Numbered from the stretch's first letter, positions 16,159-25,028 are shown. The stretch: DNA of 64,000 nt from Streptomyces sp. CB02980 (GCF_014451325.2 NZ_JACSCH020000003.1:62001-126000); one strand, 5' to 3'. Numbers and translations are program-made. The notes: generated from the sequence alone by a model not told the origin.

Positions 16159-17580
16159 ATGCCGCTCCACCACGGTCCCGCCGCCTCCCCCGCCGAGCCC
16201 ACCCGCCGGCTCGCCCTCAATCCGTTCTTCGGGGAGGCCGCCAACCCGGTCGGCGGCATGACCGAGGCCCCGCCGCACCACCGGCTGCCCGAGGGACCGC
16301 TTCCCCCGGCGAGCGCCTATCAGCTCGTCCACGACGAGCTGATGCTCGACGGCAACTCCCGGCTCAACCTCGCCACCTTCGTCACCACCTGGATGGAGCC
16401 CCAGGCGGGCGTCCTGATGGCCGAGTGCCGCGACAAGAACATGATCGACAAGGACGAGTACCCGCGCACCGCCGAACTGGAGCGCCGCTGCGTCGCCATG
16501 CTCGCCCAGCTGTGGCACGCCCCGGACCCGGCCACCGCCGTCGGCTGCTCCACCACCGGGTCCAGCGAGGCCTGCATGCTCGCCGGCATGGCCCTCAAGC
16601 GCCGCTGGACCAAGCGGAACGCCGACCGCTACCCCGGCACCGCCCGCCCCAACCTGGTCATGGGCGTCAACGTCCAGGTCTGCTGGGAGAAGTTCTGCAA
16701 CTTCTGGGAGGTCGAGGCCCGGCTCGTCCCCATGGAGGGCGACCGCTTCCACCTCGACGCCGAGACCGCCGCCGCGCTCTGCGACGAGAACACCATCGGC
16801 GTCGTCGCCGTCCTCGGCTCGACCTTCGACGGCTCCTACGAACCCGTCGCCGAGATCTGCGCCGCCCTGGACGCCCTCCAGGAACGCACCGGTCTCGACA
16901 TCCCCGTCCACGTCGACGGCGCATCCGGCGCCATGGTCGCCCCCTTCGTCGACGAGGACCTGATCTGGGACTTCCGGCTTCCCCGTGTCTCCTCCATCAA
17001 CACCTCCGGTCACAAGTACGGCCTGGTCTACCCGGGCGTCGGCTGGGCCCTGTGGCGCTCCCCCGCCGAACTCCCCGAGGAGCTCGTCTTCCGCGTCAAC
17101 TACCTGGGCGGCGACATGCCCACCTTCGCCCTCAACTTCTCCAGGCCGGGCGCCCAGGTCGTCGCGCAGTACTACACCTTCCTCAGGCTCGGCCGGGAGG
17201 GCTACCGGGCGGTGCAGCAGACCTCCCGGGACATCGCCCGCGGCCTGGCCGAACGGATCGAGGCCATGGGCGACTTCCAGCTCCTCACCCACGGCAACGA
17301 ACTGCCCGTCTTCGCCTTCACCACCGCCCCCGACGTCACCTCCTTCAACGTCTTCGACGTCTCCCGGCGGCTGCGCGAACAGGGCTGGCTGGTCCCCGCC
17401 TACACCTTCCCCGCCAACCGCGAGGACCTGTCCGTGCTGCGCGTGGTCTGCCGCAACGGCTTCTCCGCCGACCTCGCCGGACTCCTCATCGAGGATCTCA
17501 TCCGGCTGCTGCCCGAACTGCGGAGCCAGTCCCAGCCGTTCACCCGGGACACGAGCGCGGCGACCTCCTTCCACCACTAG
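16159..17580 (+). CDS. gadB: Glutamate decarboxylase
   Basis: A 473-residue PLP-dependent enzyme converting glutamate plus a proton to GABA and CO2. The cofactor lysine is Lys286 in SINTSGHKYGLVYPG; the phosphate-binding TGSSEACMLAG, the Asp of VHVDGASGAMVAPF and the closing SVLRVVCRNGFS are all characteristic of GadB. The N-terminal NPFFGEAANPVGGM resembles the usual GadB start. ATG 16159 follows GAAGGAG. No obvious glutamate/GABA antiporter is adjacent; instead a ClC-type gene precedes it. Proton consumption at low pH is the probable role, and a GABA route to succinate is an alternative. Confidence 0.95.
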   Translation: MPLHHGPAASPAEPTRRLALNPFFGEAANPVGGMTEAPPHHRLPEGPLPPASAYQLVHDELMLDGNSRLNLATFVTTWMEPQAGVLMAECRDKNMIDKDEYPRTAELERRCVAMLAQLWHAPDPATAVGCSTTGSSEACMLAGMALKRRWTKRNADRYPGTARPNLVMGVNVQVCWEKFCNFWEVEARLVPMEGDRFHLDAETAAALCDENTIGVVAVLGSTFDGSYEPVAEICAALDALQERTGLDIPVHVDGASGAMVAPFVDEDLIWDFRLPRVSSINTSGHKYGLVYPGVGWALWRSPAELPEELVFRVNYLGGDMPTFALNFSRPGAQVVAQYYTFLRLGREGYRAVQQTSRDIARGLAERIEAMGDFQLLTHGNELPVFAFTTAPDVTSFNVFDVSRRLREQGWLVPAYTFPANREDLSVLRVVCRNGFSADLAGLLIEDLIRLLPELRSQSQPFTRDTSAATSFHH

Positions 17581-17585
17581 GGGGT

Positions 17586-17645
17586 GTCCGGCGGATCAGG
17601 GTCGGACCGGCCCTAGCGCCCGTCCGCCCGTGATCTGCCGCAGAC
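17586..17645. repeat. Loose inverted repeat after gadB
   Basis: GTCCGGCGGATCA (17586-17598) and TGATCTGCCGCAGAC (17631-17645) are partial complements around a GC-rich loop. It lies in the 96-bp gap between convergent genes and may act as a terminator; pairing is imperfect. Confidence 0.35.
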
Positions 17646-17676
17646 GGCCCCAAGGCGCCTGCGGCGCCCCGCCCGG

Positions 17677-18972
17677 TCAGTCGCCGACCGGGTCGTCGCA
17701 GGCCAGCCGGAACTCCGACCAGCGCACCCCGTCCACGGTCAGCGCGTACGCGCAGCGCGACCCCTCACGCAGCAGGCCCAGCGGGGTGCGGCGGGTGTAG
17801 TGCGTCCCGTCGTCGCGCCGGACGAACGTACGACCGCCGTCCACGCTCTCGTACCCCGAGAGCTCCGCGCCGATCCCCACCCGGCCACCGGGTCCCGGGA
17901 CCGGCAGGCCGAGCAGGGTGCGGGGCTGTTCGCTCGGCCCCGTCGTCCACATCCGCTGCCAGGTCCTCCCGCCGTCCACCGAACGGTGCAGCGCCCGCAT
18001 CGGGTTCTTGACGGGCTCACCGCCCACCAGCTCCCCCATCTCCGCCGCGTACACCGCGTCCCTGCCCACCGCCACCGCCGTGTGCCACCCGGGGGTCGCG
18101 ACGGGGCTCGGCAGCCGGCTGACCGTCCAGCCACGCCCCCCGTCCCGGGAGACGGCGACCGCCGCCCGCCCCGACAGCGGGTCCGTGCCCGAGACCCACC
18201 AGGACCCGTCGGGCTCCGGCTGCTCCTGGGGCCGGGGATGCGCCCCCAGGAGGGGCACCCGGGCCAGCGCCCGGCGCCGACCGTCCTGCGGCGAGATCAC
18301 CACGAGACGCTGCCGATCGCAGTCGTCCGGCAGGGCCGCGGAGGGCGCGGCGCAGTCGGTGCCGAGCACCGCCCCCTCGGGTATCTCCGGGGTCGTCCCG
18401 ACCGTACGCCGGTCGCCCTCCCGCCAGTTGCGCCCGCCGTCCTTGGTGAACCAGGTCCGCGCGCCCGGCTCGGCGCCGCCCTCCTCGACGAGCGCCCTGC
18501 CGGGGCCGAGGGGAACCAGGTTCGCCGATATGCCGTCCGTCCCCGTCACCCGCGGCAGCGGGGACCGGCGCAGCACCCATTCCTTCGCCCCGGCGTCCCT
18601 CACGGCCACGTACTGCCGGCAGAAGCCGTTCGCCGGGGCCGCCGGGTCGCTCACACACGAGGCGAGCAGGGCGAACCCGCTGCCGTCCCGCGCGAAGCCC
18701 AGACTGTGCGCCCAGCCGGGCAGCCCCGGCCCCGAAGGGATCCGGGGCGGCGCCCCGAACAGCCCCGGATCCGGACGCGCCACCGGCCCCTTGCCGCCCC
18801 CTCCCGAAGCACCCGGACCTCCCGAAGCACTCGGGCCACCCGAGTCCCCCGGACGCCCTGGACTCCCCGAACCCCCCGCCTCCACAGCCGACTTCGACCC
18901 CGTACACCCGCTCAACACCACCAGCACCAGCGCCACGACGGCGCCGGCCACTCCTCCCACGGGCCTGCGCAT
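17677..18972 (-). CDS. Secreted lipoprotein with BNR/Asp-box repeats
   Basis: A 431-residue predicted lipoprotein. The N-terminus MRRPVGGVAGAVVALVLV ends in the lipobox LSGC (Cys22), so export and acylation are expected, followed by a Ser/Gly/Pro-rich linker to about residue 70. At least four Asp-box units can be read: TKDGGRNW, SRDGGRGW, SVDGGRTW and SVDGGRTF, spaced along a probable beta-propeller like that of sialidases and photosystem-stability factors. No sialidase catalytic residues can be assigned, so an enzymatic call is not made. The gene is isolated, downstream of the DrrAB cassette on the same strand. Carbohydrate or protein binding at the cell surface is a guess. Confidence 0.75.
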   Translation of the reverse strand: MRRPVGGVAGAVVALVLVVLSGCTGSKSAVEAGGSGSPGRPGDSGGPSASGGPGASGGGGKGPVARPDPGLFGAPPRIPSGPGLPGWAHSLGFARDGSGFALLASCVSDPAAPANGFCRQYVAVRDAGAKEWVLRRSPLPRVTGTDGISANLVPLGPGRALVEEGGAEPGARTWFTKDGGRNWREGDRRTVGTTPEIPEGAVLGTDCAAPSAALPDDCDRQRLVVISPQDGRRRALARVPLLGAHPRPQEQPEPDGSWWVSGTDPLSGRAAVAVSRDGGRGWTVSRLPSPVATPGWHTAVAVGRDAVYAAEMGELVGGEPVKNPMRALHRSVDGGRTWQRMWTTGPSEQPRTLLGLPVPGPGGRVGIGAELSGYESVDGGRTFVRRDDGTHYTRRTPLGLLREGSRCAYALTVDGVRWSEFRLACDDPVGD

Positions 18973-19075
18973 CGCACGTCCCCCTGTCCTCCCTCGGGCG
19001 GTCCGCGGTGAACCGCTGCTTTCAATACACCGCTCACCGCCCTCGGGTTCCCACCTTCGCGCCGCCGATTCCCGG

Positions 19076-19840
19076 CTACTTCCCGAGCCTCCCGAACTTC
19101 CTTACCGCCAGCGGGAAGAACACCGCGAGCAGCACCAGCGGCCACACCACCGCCGCCCAGACGTGCCCCGGCTCGCCGCCCGGATTCCCGAAGAGGTCAC
19201 GGACCGCCGTCGCGGTCGCCGACATCGGGTTCCACTCCACGAACGTGCCGAGCCAGCCCGGCATCGAGTCCGGCGAGGCGAAGGCGTTGGAGAGGAAGCC
19301 GACGGGCCAGACCAGGATCTGCACCGCCTGCACCAGCTCGGCCCGCCCCGCGACCAGCGCGAGGAAGATCCCGATCCACAGCATCGCGAACCGCAGCAGG
19401 AGCAGCAGCCCCAGTGCCCCCAGGGTGCTCCCCAGTCCGCCGTCGGCCCGCCAGCCGATCGCGTACCCGACGCCGACCATCACGAACAGCCCCACCGCCG
19501 ACTGGAGCATGTCGGCGGCCGCCCGCCCCACGAGCACCGCGCCGTCGGTCATCGGCATCGCCCGGAACCGGTCGATCACGCCCTTGTTCAGGTCCTGCGT
19601 CACCGCCGTCATGGTGCCTTCGAGCCCGAACACCATGGTCAGCGTGAGCATCCCGGGCACCAGGAAGTCGACGTAGTCGCCGTCGACGCTCCGCCCGCCG
19701 CCGACCAGGTAGCCGAACATCAGCAGCATCATCACCGGGAACACGAGCCCGACCAGGACCTGCACCGGCTGTCGCGCCCAGTGCGCCAGCTCCCGGCGGG
19801 TCATCGTCCAGCAGTCGCTCACCACGTACGCCGCACTCAT
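19076..19840 (-). CDS. ABC-2 type exporter permease, DrrB-like
   Basis: A 254-residue membrane component of a drug/lipid exporter. Six hydrophobic segments are visible, with the conserved first half [23 protein letters not shown] and [14 protein letters not shown], and the EAL/ABC-2 signature region [30 protein letters not shown]. This is the DrrB layout known from daunorubicin self-resistance. The ATG overlaps the stop of the ATPase gene by four bases, so the two are translationally coupled. The substrate is unknown; the PadR regulator upstream suggests induction by a lipophilic or aromatic compound. Confidence 0.88.
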   Translation of the reverse strand: MSAAYVVSDCWTMTRRELAHWARQPVQVLVGLVFPVMMLLMFGYLVGGGRSVDGDYVDFLVPGMLTLTMVFGLEGTMTAVTQDLNKGVIDRFRAMPMTDGAVLVGRAAADMLQSAVGLFVMVGVGYAIGWRADGGLGSTLGALGLLLLLRFAMLWIGIFLALVAGRAELVQAVQILVWPVGFLSNAFASPDSMPGWLGTFVEWNPMSATATAVRDLFGNPGGEPGHVWAAVVWPLVLLAVFFPLAVRKFGRLGK

Positions 19841-20835
19841 GCCGCCACCTCGCTCTCCTGACGCGCACCCGACGCGTCCGACGCACCCGATGTGCCCGAC
19901 GCATCCGTCAGATGCAGGAAGACCTCGTCCAGCGTCGGCCGCCGCAGGGCGATGTCCTCCGCCTCGATCCCGGCCGCCGCCAGCACCCGCACGGTCTCGG
20001 CGAGCGAGGCCATCCGGTCCGCCACCGGCGCGCTGAGCAGCCGCCGGTCGGCGTCCACGCTCACCTCGGCCCGCGGCACGGGCAGCAGACCGGCCGCCTC
20101 GTCGAGCCGCGCCCCGTCCCGTACGACCACGTCGATGCGGTCCACGCCGACCCGTGCCTTGAGCTCGTCGGCCGTGCCGTCGGCCACGACCCGCCCCCCG
20201 TCCACGACCGAGATCCGGTCGGCGAGCTGGTCGGCCTCCTCCAGGTACTGCGTGGTCAGCAGCACCGTGGTGCCTCCGCCGACGAGCGAGCGCACCGACT
20301 CCCAGACCTCGCCACGCCCGCGTGGGTCGAGTCCCGTCGTCGGCTCGTCGAGGAAGAGCACCTCGGGCTCCGTGATCAGCGAGGCCGCCAGGTCGAGCCG
20401 CCGCCGCATCCCGCCGCTGAACTGCTTGACCGGCTTGCGGCCGGTGTCGGTGAGGCCGAAGCGCTCCAGGAGCTCGTCGGCCCGCGCGCCAGCGCGCCGT
20501 GCGCCCAGGTGGTGGAGCCGGCCGAACATCTCCAGGTTCTGCCGGCCGCCCAGCTCCTCGTCGAGGGCCGCGTGCTGCCCGAGCAGCCCGATCCGCCGCC
20601 GTACCTCCCGGGCCTCGGTCCGTACGTCGTGCCCCGCCACTCGCACCAGGCCCTCGTCGTGGCGGAGCAGGGTGGCCAGGATCCGTACGGTCGTCGTCTT
20701 GCCCGCGCCGTTGGGCCCGAGCAGGCCGTGGACCGTGCCGCGCCGGACCGTGAGGTCGAGGCCGGCCAGGGCGTCCTTCTCGCCGTACCGCTTGCGCGCG
20801 CCCTCCACGAGGATCGCGTCCCCAGTCGCTGCCAT
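19837..20835 (-). CDS. ABC exporter ATPase, DrrA family
   Basis: A 332-residue ATP-binding subunit. Walker A is [12 protein letters not shown], the ABC signature is [15 protein letters not shown], Walker B is [12 protein letters not shown] and the switch region [14 protein letters not shown]; the C-terminal DrrA-type domain ([19 protein letters not shown] onward) is present. The ATG 20835 ([12 protein letters not shown]) follows GGAGG at a good distance; a start at 20865 is possible but would overlap operator 1. Two operator-like inverted repeats lie upstream (20859 and 20914), between this gene and padR, so it probably has its own PadR-controlled promoter. Confidence 0.9.
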   Translation of the reverse strand: MAATGDAILVEGARKRYGEKDALAGLDLTVRRGTVHGLLGPNGAGKTTTVRILATLLRHDEGLVRVAGHDVRTEAREVRRRIGLLGQHAALDEELGGRQNLEMFGRLHHLGARRAGARADELLERFGLTDTGRKPVKQFSGGMRRRLDLAASLITEPEVLFLDEPTTGLDPRGRGEVWESVRSLVGGGTTVLLTTQYLEEADQLADRISVVDGGRVVADGTADELKARVGVDRIDVVVRDGARLDEAAGLLPVPRAEVSVDADRRLLSAPVADRMASLAETVRVLAAAGIEAEDIALRRPTLDEVFLHLTDASGTSGASDASGARQESEVAA

Positions 20836-20858
20836 GTCGATTCCTCCAGAAATCGTCG

Positions 20859-20875
20859 TAGTCAAATTTGACCAG
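20859..20875. promoter_or_regulatory. Candidate PadR operator, site 1
   Basis: TAGTCAAATTTGACCAG contains a perfect 12-bp palindrome, GTCAAATTTGAC, 24 bases before the DrrA-like start. The AT-rich centre stands out in this GC-rich region, and the same 17-mer pattern recurs at 20914 and 21583. Confidence 0.75.
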
Positions 20876-20913
20876 TCACCACCGACGGAGCAAGGTATGC
20901 CCTTCCGAAGGCT

Positions 20914-20930
20914 TAGTCAAACTTGATTAG
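20914..20930. promoter_or_regulatory. Candidate PadR operator, site 2
   Basis: TAGTCAAACTTGATTAG shares the frame TAGTCAA-N2-TTGA-N2-AG with sites 1 and 3. It lies 79 bases before the DrrA-like start and 24 bases past the padR stop. Confidence 0.72.
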
Positions 20931-20954
20931 TGTGTTCGCTTCAGCAGTGCCCGA

Positions 20955-21569
20955 TCAGGTCGCAAAGGGGTTCTCCTCACCCTCCGCGAGCACGCCCACG
21001 AAGGGCTCGCCCTCACCCGCGAACACATACGCCCCGGCCTCGATCCGCTCGATCAGGCCGAGCGTCCACTCCTTGCCGGCGTCCGCCGAGTGGACCCACA
21101 TGTGCATGATCTCGCCGATGTGCCCGAGCTGACCGGGCCCGCCTTCCGGCGTGTAGTACTTCGTGACCGCGGACCGCCACTCGTCGAGCGCCCGCACCCG
21201 CTGCCGCAGCAGCTCCGCGGCCTCCGCCCGGGGCAGGTCCACGATGAAGCCGATGCCCGCCGACAGGACGTCCATCTTCTGGTCGTACGTGGTCAGCGCC
21301 TCACGCAGCAGGGCGTAGTACTCCTCGAGGCCGCGCTCCGTCAGCTCGTACTCGACGCGCGGCGGCCCGCCCACCGCGCTCGGTGCCACCTCGTGCGCGT
21401 GCAGCAGCCCCTGCTTCGCCATCTGCTTCAGCGCGTGATAGATCGAGCCGGGCTTGGCGTGGGACCACTCGTGCGCGCCCCAGAACTCCAGGTCGTTGCG
21501 GACCTGATAGCCGTGGGCGCGGCCGTGCTGCTTCACCGCGCCCAGGACGAGAAGACGGATCGCCGACAT
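20955..21569 (-). CDS. PadR family transcriptional regulator
   Basis: A 204-residue repressor. The PadR winged helix is in the first 90 residues: MSAIRLLVLGAVKQHGRAHGYQVRNDL, the recognition area WSHAKPGSIYHALKQMAKQGLLHAHE and the wing PPRVEYELTERGLEEY. The C-terminal part (about 95-204) is helical, the dimerisation/effector portion, in the longer Vir-like PadR subtype. It is upstream of the DrrAB-type exporter on the same strand, and its own start is preceded by a matching 17-bp operator, so autorepression plus exporter repression relieved by a bound drug is the expected circuit, as for LmrR of Lactococcus. Confidence 0.9.
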   Translation of the reverse strand: MSAIRLLVLGAVKQHGRAHGYQVRNDLEFWGAHEWSHAKPGSIYHALKQMAKQGLLHAHEVAPSAVGGPPRVEYELTERGLEEYYALLREALTTYDQKMDVLSAGIGFIVDLPRAEAAELLRQRVRALDEWRSAVTKYYTPEGGPGQLGHIGEIMHMWVHSADAGKEWTLGLIERIEAGAYVFAGEGEPFVGVLAEGEENPFAT

Positions 21570-21582
21570 CCCGCGTACCTCC

Positions 21583-21599
21583 TAGTCAATCTTGACCAG
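21583..21599. promoter_or_regulatory. Candidate PadR operator, site 3 (padR promoter)
   Basis: TAGTCAATCTTGACCAG lies 14 bases before the padR start and matches the two sites upstream of the exporter, with the half sites TAGTCAA and TTGACCAG. The AGGAGG for padR overlaps its left edge. Confidence 0.75.
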
Positions 21600-21616
21600 G
21601 GTACGCGCGCGTGGGG

Positions 21617-22156
21617 TCACCGCCCCTGCTCCGCCGCGATCAGGTCGAAGGAGCCCTTGCCGTCCAGGGACTCGCGGATGACGTCCGCGTGCCCGGCGTG
21701 CCGGCCGGCCTCCTGCACCAGGTGGAGCAGCATCCAGCGGACCGAGACCCGCCCGTCCTCGGGGAACCAGGGCGCCTTGGGCAGCGGGAAGGTGTCGTCC
21801 AGGCTCGGCACCGAGCGGATGTACTCCTCGGTCTCCTTCGCCACGCCCGCCCAGAACTCCACGATCTCGGGGATCGTCTCCTCGTCCACGAGCCGGAAGC
21901 CCTCGCCCCAGGTCTCCTGGGAGCGCTGCCGCTCGTTCGGCTGTTGCTGGGCAAGCCGGAGCCAGTTCAGCTCGACCTCGGCGACGTGCTTGAGCAGCCC
22001 GGAGAGGCTGAGCTCGCTGGCGCTGGGGCGACTCGCCGCCTGCTCCTCGGTGAGACCGAGGACCGAGCGGCGGATCGCGGCGCGCTGGGCCTCGACGAAG
22101 TTGAGGAGGGCGCCGCGCTCGTCGCCGTGAGCCTCCGTGGGAACCAGAGCCACCAT
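21617..22156 (-). CDS. DinB family protein (DUF664)
   Basis: A 179-residue member of the DinB/DUF664 four-helix-bundle family, related to the metal-dependent mycothiol S-transferases. The segments SLSGLLKHVAEVELNWLRL and WMLLHLVQEAGRHAGHADVIRESLDG supply the conserved histidines of the metal site (one in helix 2, two in the last helix, H-x3-H). ATG 22156 has GGAAGG upstream; the longer frame is leader. A role in thiol-dependent detoxification is plausible but unproved. Immediately upstream of padR on the same strand, separated by the operator. Confidence 0.82.
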   Translation of the reverse strand: MVALVPTEAHGDERGALLNFVEAQRAAIRRSVLGLTEEQAASRPSASELSLSGLLKHVAEVELNWLRLAQQQPNERQRSQETWGEGFRLVDEETIPEIVEFWAGVAKETEEYIRSVPSLDDTFPLPKAPWFPEDGRVSVRWMLLHLVQEAGRHAGHADVIRESLDGKGSFDLIAAEQGR

Positions 22157-22236
22157 GATGTCCGCCTTCCGTATGCCTACGCAGATGGGTGCCGGGGAGG
22201 CTTTGCGCCCCTTCCCGACACCCATCACGTTACGGA

Positions 22237-22265
22237 CCCTTGCGGACAGGTACTGTCCGCAAGGG
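22237..22265 (-). terminator. Hairpin after the aldehyde dehydrogenase gene
   Basis: CCCTTGCGGACAG and CTGTCCGCAAGGG form a perfect 13-bp stem with loop GTA, 26 bases beyond the dehydrogenase stop and 81 bases before the DinB-like start. Confidence 0.8.
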
Positions 22266-22290
22266 GAAATCAGCAGACCCGGAAGGGGAT

Positions 22291-23748
22291 TCAGAAGGGG
22301 AAACGGCTCCGGCCGTGCTGGATCGAGATCCACTTCTGGGTGGTGAAGCTCTCGACCATCGCCTCGCCGTTCAGCCGCCCGACGCCCGAGTGCTTCTCAC
22401 CGCCGAAGGGCACGATCGGCTCGTCGTGCACGGTGCCGTCATTGATGTGGATCATGCCGGTGTGGATGCGCTTGGCGACCCGTACACCCCGCTCGATGTT
22501 CCCCGTGTGGACGGCGCCGCTGAGTCCGTACGGGGTGTCGTTGGCGATCCGTACGGCCTCCTCCTCGCCGTCGAACGGGACGATCAGGGCGACCGGGCCG
22601 AAGATCTCCTGCCCCAGGATCGGGGCGTCCGGGGCGAAGCCGGTGAGGACGGACGGGGAGACGAGGTTGCCGTCGACCGTGCCGTGCAGGAGCGCCGTGG
22701 CCCCGGCCTCGACCGTCTGGTCGACGAGCGAGGAGACGGCCTCCGCCTGCTGGGAGTTGATGAGCGGACCGATGTGGGTGGCGGGGTCGGCGGGGTCGCC
22801 GACGCGCAGGGTCTTCACCTTCGCCACGAACTTCTCGGTGAACTCCTCCTCCACCGTCCGGTCCACCAGGATCCGGTTGGCGGCCATGCAGACCTGGCCC
22901 TGGTGTACGAAGCGGCTGAAGACGGCCGCGTCGACCGCGTAGTCCACGTCGGCGTCGTCGAGCACGATCAGGGCGCTGTTGCCGCCGAGTTCGAGGATGG
23001 CGTGCTTGAAGTTCTGTGCGCAGACCGTGGCGACGTGGCGGCCGACCTTGTCGGAGCCGGTGAAGGAGATGACCTTCGGCACGGGGTGGGTCAGGAGCGC
23101 GTCGCCGATCTCGGCGATGTCGGTGACGACGACGTTCAGCAGACCGGCCGGCAGACCGGCCTCCTCCAGGACCTTGGCGACGAGGGTGCCACCGCAGATC
23201 GGGGTGTTCTGGTGCGGCTTGAGGACGACGGCGTTGCCGAGGGCCAGCGCGGGCGCGACCGACTTGATCGACAGGAGGAAGGGGAAGTTGAAGGGGGAGA
23301 TGACACCGACGACGCCGACCGGGACGCGGTAGACGCGGTTCTCCTTGCCGTCGACCGGGGACGGCAGGATGCGCCCCTCGGGGCGCAGCGCCAGCTGCAC
23401 CGCCTCGCGCAGGAACTCCTTGGCGAGGTGCAGCTCGAAGGCCGCCTTGAGACGGGTGCCGCCGAGCTCGGCGACGATCGTCTCGGCGATCTCCTCCTCG
23501 CGGTCCTCGACGATCCGCAGCGCACGCTCGAAGACGAGCCGGCGGGTGTACGGGTTGGTCTCGGCCCACTCGGCCTGGGCGCGCTCCGCGGCGCGGTACG
23601 CGCGGTCGACCTCACCGGCGGTGGCGACCGTGATCGACGCGAGCTTCTCCCCCGTGTACGGGTTGAAGTCGATGATGTCCCACGAGCCGCTGCCGGGCTT
23701 CCACTCGCCGTCGATGTACTGGTGGGCCAGGTCGGTGAAGTGCGACAT
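22291..23748 (-). CDS. Aldehyde dehydrogenase (benzaldehyde/vanillin type)
   Basis: A 485-residue NAD(P)-dependent enzyme oxidising an aldehyde to the acid. The catalytic Cys is in RFVHQGQVCMAANR, the general-base Glu in AILELGGNSALIVLDDAD, the oxyanion Asn in GVISPFNFPFLLS, and the cofactor Gly-rich turn in ISFTGSDKVGRHVA. The overall flavour (EFLREAVQLALRPEGRILPS, PIVPFGGEKHSGVGRLNGEAMVESFTTQKWISIQ) is that of vanillin/benzaldehyde dehydrogenases, so an aromatic aldehyde is a reasonable but unproven substrate. ATG 23748 (MSHFTDLAHQYIDGEW) is the natural start. It stands alone, with its own hairpin behind. Confidence 0.93.
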   Translation of the reverse strand: MSHFTDLAHQYIDGEWKPGSGSWDIIDFNPYTGEKLASITVATAGEVDRAYRAAERAQAEWAETNPYTRRLVFERALRIVEDREEEIAETIVAELGGTRLKAAFELHLAKEFLREAVQLALRPEGRILPSPVDGKENRVYRVPVGVVGVISPFNFPFLLSIKSVAPALALGNAVVLKPHQNTPICGGTLVAKVLEEAGLPAGLLNVVVTDIAEIGDALLTHPVPKVISFTGSDKVGRHVATVCAQNFKHAILELGGNSALIVLDDADVDYAVDAAVFSRFVHQGQVCMAANRILVDRTVEEEFTEKFVAKVKTLRVGDPADPATHIGPLINSQQAEAVSSLVDQTVEAGATALLHGTVDGNLVSPSVLTGFAPDAPILGQEIFGPVALIVPFDGEEEAVRIANDTPYGLSGAVHTGNIERGVRVAKRIHTGMIHINDGTVHDEPIVPFGGEKHSGVGRLNGEAMVESFTTQKWISIQHGRSRFPF

Positions 23749-23849
23749 GGATCGAGACCCCTCTACCCGCTCTACTTCCGCACGGATGACAGAAGTGACG
23801 TCGAAACGCCGAAACGTCGGAACTGATGTCACGTCATCGTACTGATGTG

Positions 23850-24722
23850 TCAGGTGAGTTGGAGGAGTCCTCGAAGAAGGTCCCGGCTTTCGGCCGGATC
23901 CGGTCCTTCCTTCTGCAGTCGCTCCATCACGCGCTGGTACTGGGCGACCTCCTCGCGCTTGTCGAGGTAGAGGGCGCTGGTGAGTTGTTCCAGGTAGACG
24001 ATGTCGGAGAGGTCGGACTCGGGGAAGCTCAGCATCGTGAAGGCGCCGCTCTCGCCGGCGTGCCCGCCGAAGCTGAAGGGCATGATCTGGAGCGTGACGC
24101 CCGGGTGCTCGGAGATCTCGATCAGATGCCTCAACTGGCCCCGCATGACGGACCGGTCGCCGTAGGGGCGGCGCAGCGCGGCCTCGTCGAGGACGGCGTG
24201 GAACTGCGGGGCGCGCTCGGAGACGAGGACCTTCTGCCGTTCGAGGCGGAGCGCGACGCGGCGGTCGATCTCGGCGGCGGGGGCGCCGGGCATGCCCCGG
24301 GTGACGACGGCCTGGGCGTACGCCTCGGTCTGCAACAGTCCGTGGACGAACTGCACTTCGTAGACGCGGATGAGGGAGGCGGCGCCCTCCAGGCCGATGT
24401 ACGTCTGGAACCAGCCCGGCAGGACGTCGCCGAAGCTGTGCCACCAGCCGGCGACGTTGGCCTCGCGGGCGAGCCCGAGGAGTGAGCCGCGCTCGGCCTC
24501 GTCCCCGACCCCGTACAGCGTGAGCAGATCCTCGACGTCCCTGGCCTTGAAGCTCACCCGTCCCAACTCCATACGGCTGATCTTGGATTCGGACGCGCGG
24601 ATCGAGTAGCCGGCCGCCTCGCGGGTGATCCCGCGCGACTCGCGCAACCGCCTCAGCTGTGAGCCCAGCAGGATGCGCCGCACCACACTCCCGCTCGCTC
24701 CGCCCGATTCGCCTGCGGTCAC
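23850..24722 (-). CDS. WhiJ-like helix-turn-helix regulator (XRE + DUF5753)
   Basis: A 290-residue regulator of the large Streptomyces family that includes WhiJ. The XRE-type helix-turn-helix spans about residues 16-75 (LGSQLRRLRESRGITREAA, SESKISRMELGRVSFKARDVEDLL). The DUF5753 domain fills the rest, with its usual marks GWFQTYIGLEGAASLIRVYEV, LLQTEAYAQAVV, DEAALRRPYG and FTMLSFPES. GTG 24722 (VTAGESGG) follows GGGAGG. Such regulators usually pair with a small DUF397 protein and an RsbW-like ATPase, both found here within 1.2 kb. Members influence development and antibiotic production. Confidence 0.9.
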   Translation of the reverse strand: MTAGESGGASGSVVRRILLGSQLRRLRESRGITREAAGYSIRASESKISRMELGRVSFKARDVEDLLTLYGVGDEAERGSLLGLAREANVAGWWHSFGDVLPGWFQTYIGLEGAASLIRVYEVQFVHGLLQTEAYAQAVVTRGMPGAPAAEIDRRVALRLERQKVLVSERAPQFHAVLDEAALRRPYGDRSVMRGQLRHLIEISEHPGVTLQIMPFSFGGHAGESGAFTMLSFPESDLSDIVYLEQLTSALYLDKREEVAQYQRVMERLQKEGPDPAESRDLLRGLLQLT

Positions 24723-25028
24723 GGCTCCCAGCCTCCCCTTACGGTGTCGAGCCCCCGTCGAGCCCCGGATTCTGCCACCAAACGCTTCAGCGCGTACACA
24801 TTCGATTACGGAAGGACGGCGAGTTCCGGGCAGTCGCGGAAAGTTCCCCTCCTGCGGCGGACGACTTATGCACAGATTAGGCACGGGGACGGACAGGTCC
24901 GGCGCGTGCACGTGCATCTGCCCTTGCATCCAGTGGTCGCATTCGGAACCATGGACCCCGCGCAGCCGCGTACTCGTTCGTGTTGTCGTGTTGTCGCACC
25001 ACAGTCGCGATTCCCGGGAGTGCCTCGC
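24723..25028. other. Divergent promoter region of the WhiJ-like cluster
   Basis: A 306-bp gap between divergent genes. It holds the upstream region of both the regulator and the RsbW-like ATPase, and the 25-bp motif at 24905. The stretch 24780-24890 is locally less GC-rich than its surroundings (for example CACATTCGATTACGG and GACTTATGCACAGATT), as expected for promoters. No convincing gene was found in it. Confidence 0.6.
24905..24929 (+). promoter_or_regulatory. 25-bp shared motif, copy upstream of the ATPase gene
   Basis: CGTGCACGTGCATCTGC (24905-24921) followed by CCTTGCAT is 23/25 identical to the minus-strand segment 25983-25959 upstream of the DUF397 gene. The palindrome TGCACGTGCA (24907-24916) lies inside. 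It is 100 bases before the ATPase start. Likely a binding site of the WhiJ-like regulator. Confidence 0.65.

Noticed and set aside
17677..18972. Sialidase
   Set aside because: Asp-box repeats are present, but no arginine triad or catalytic Tyr/Glu could be placed, so only a propeller lipoprotein is called.
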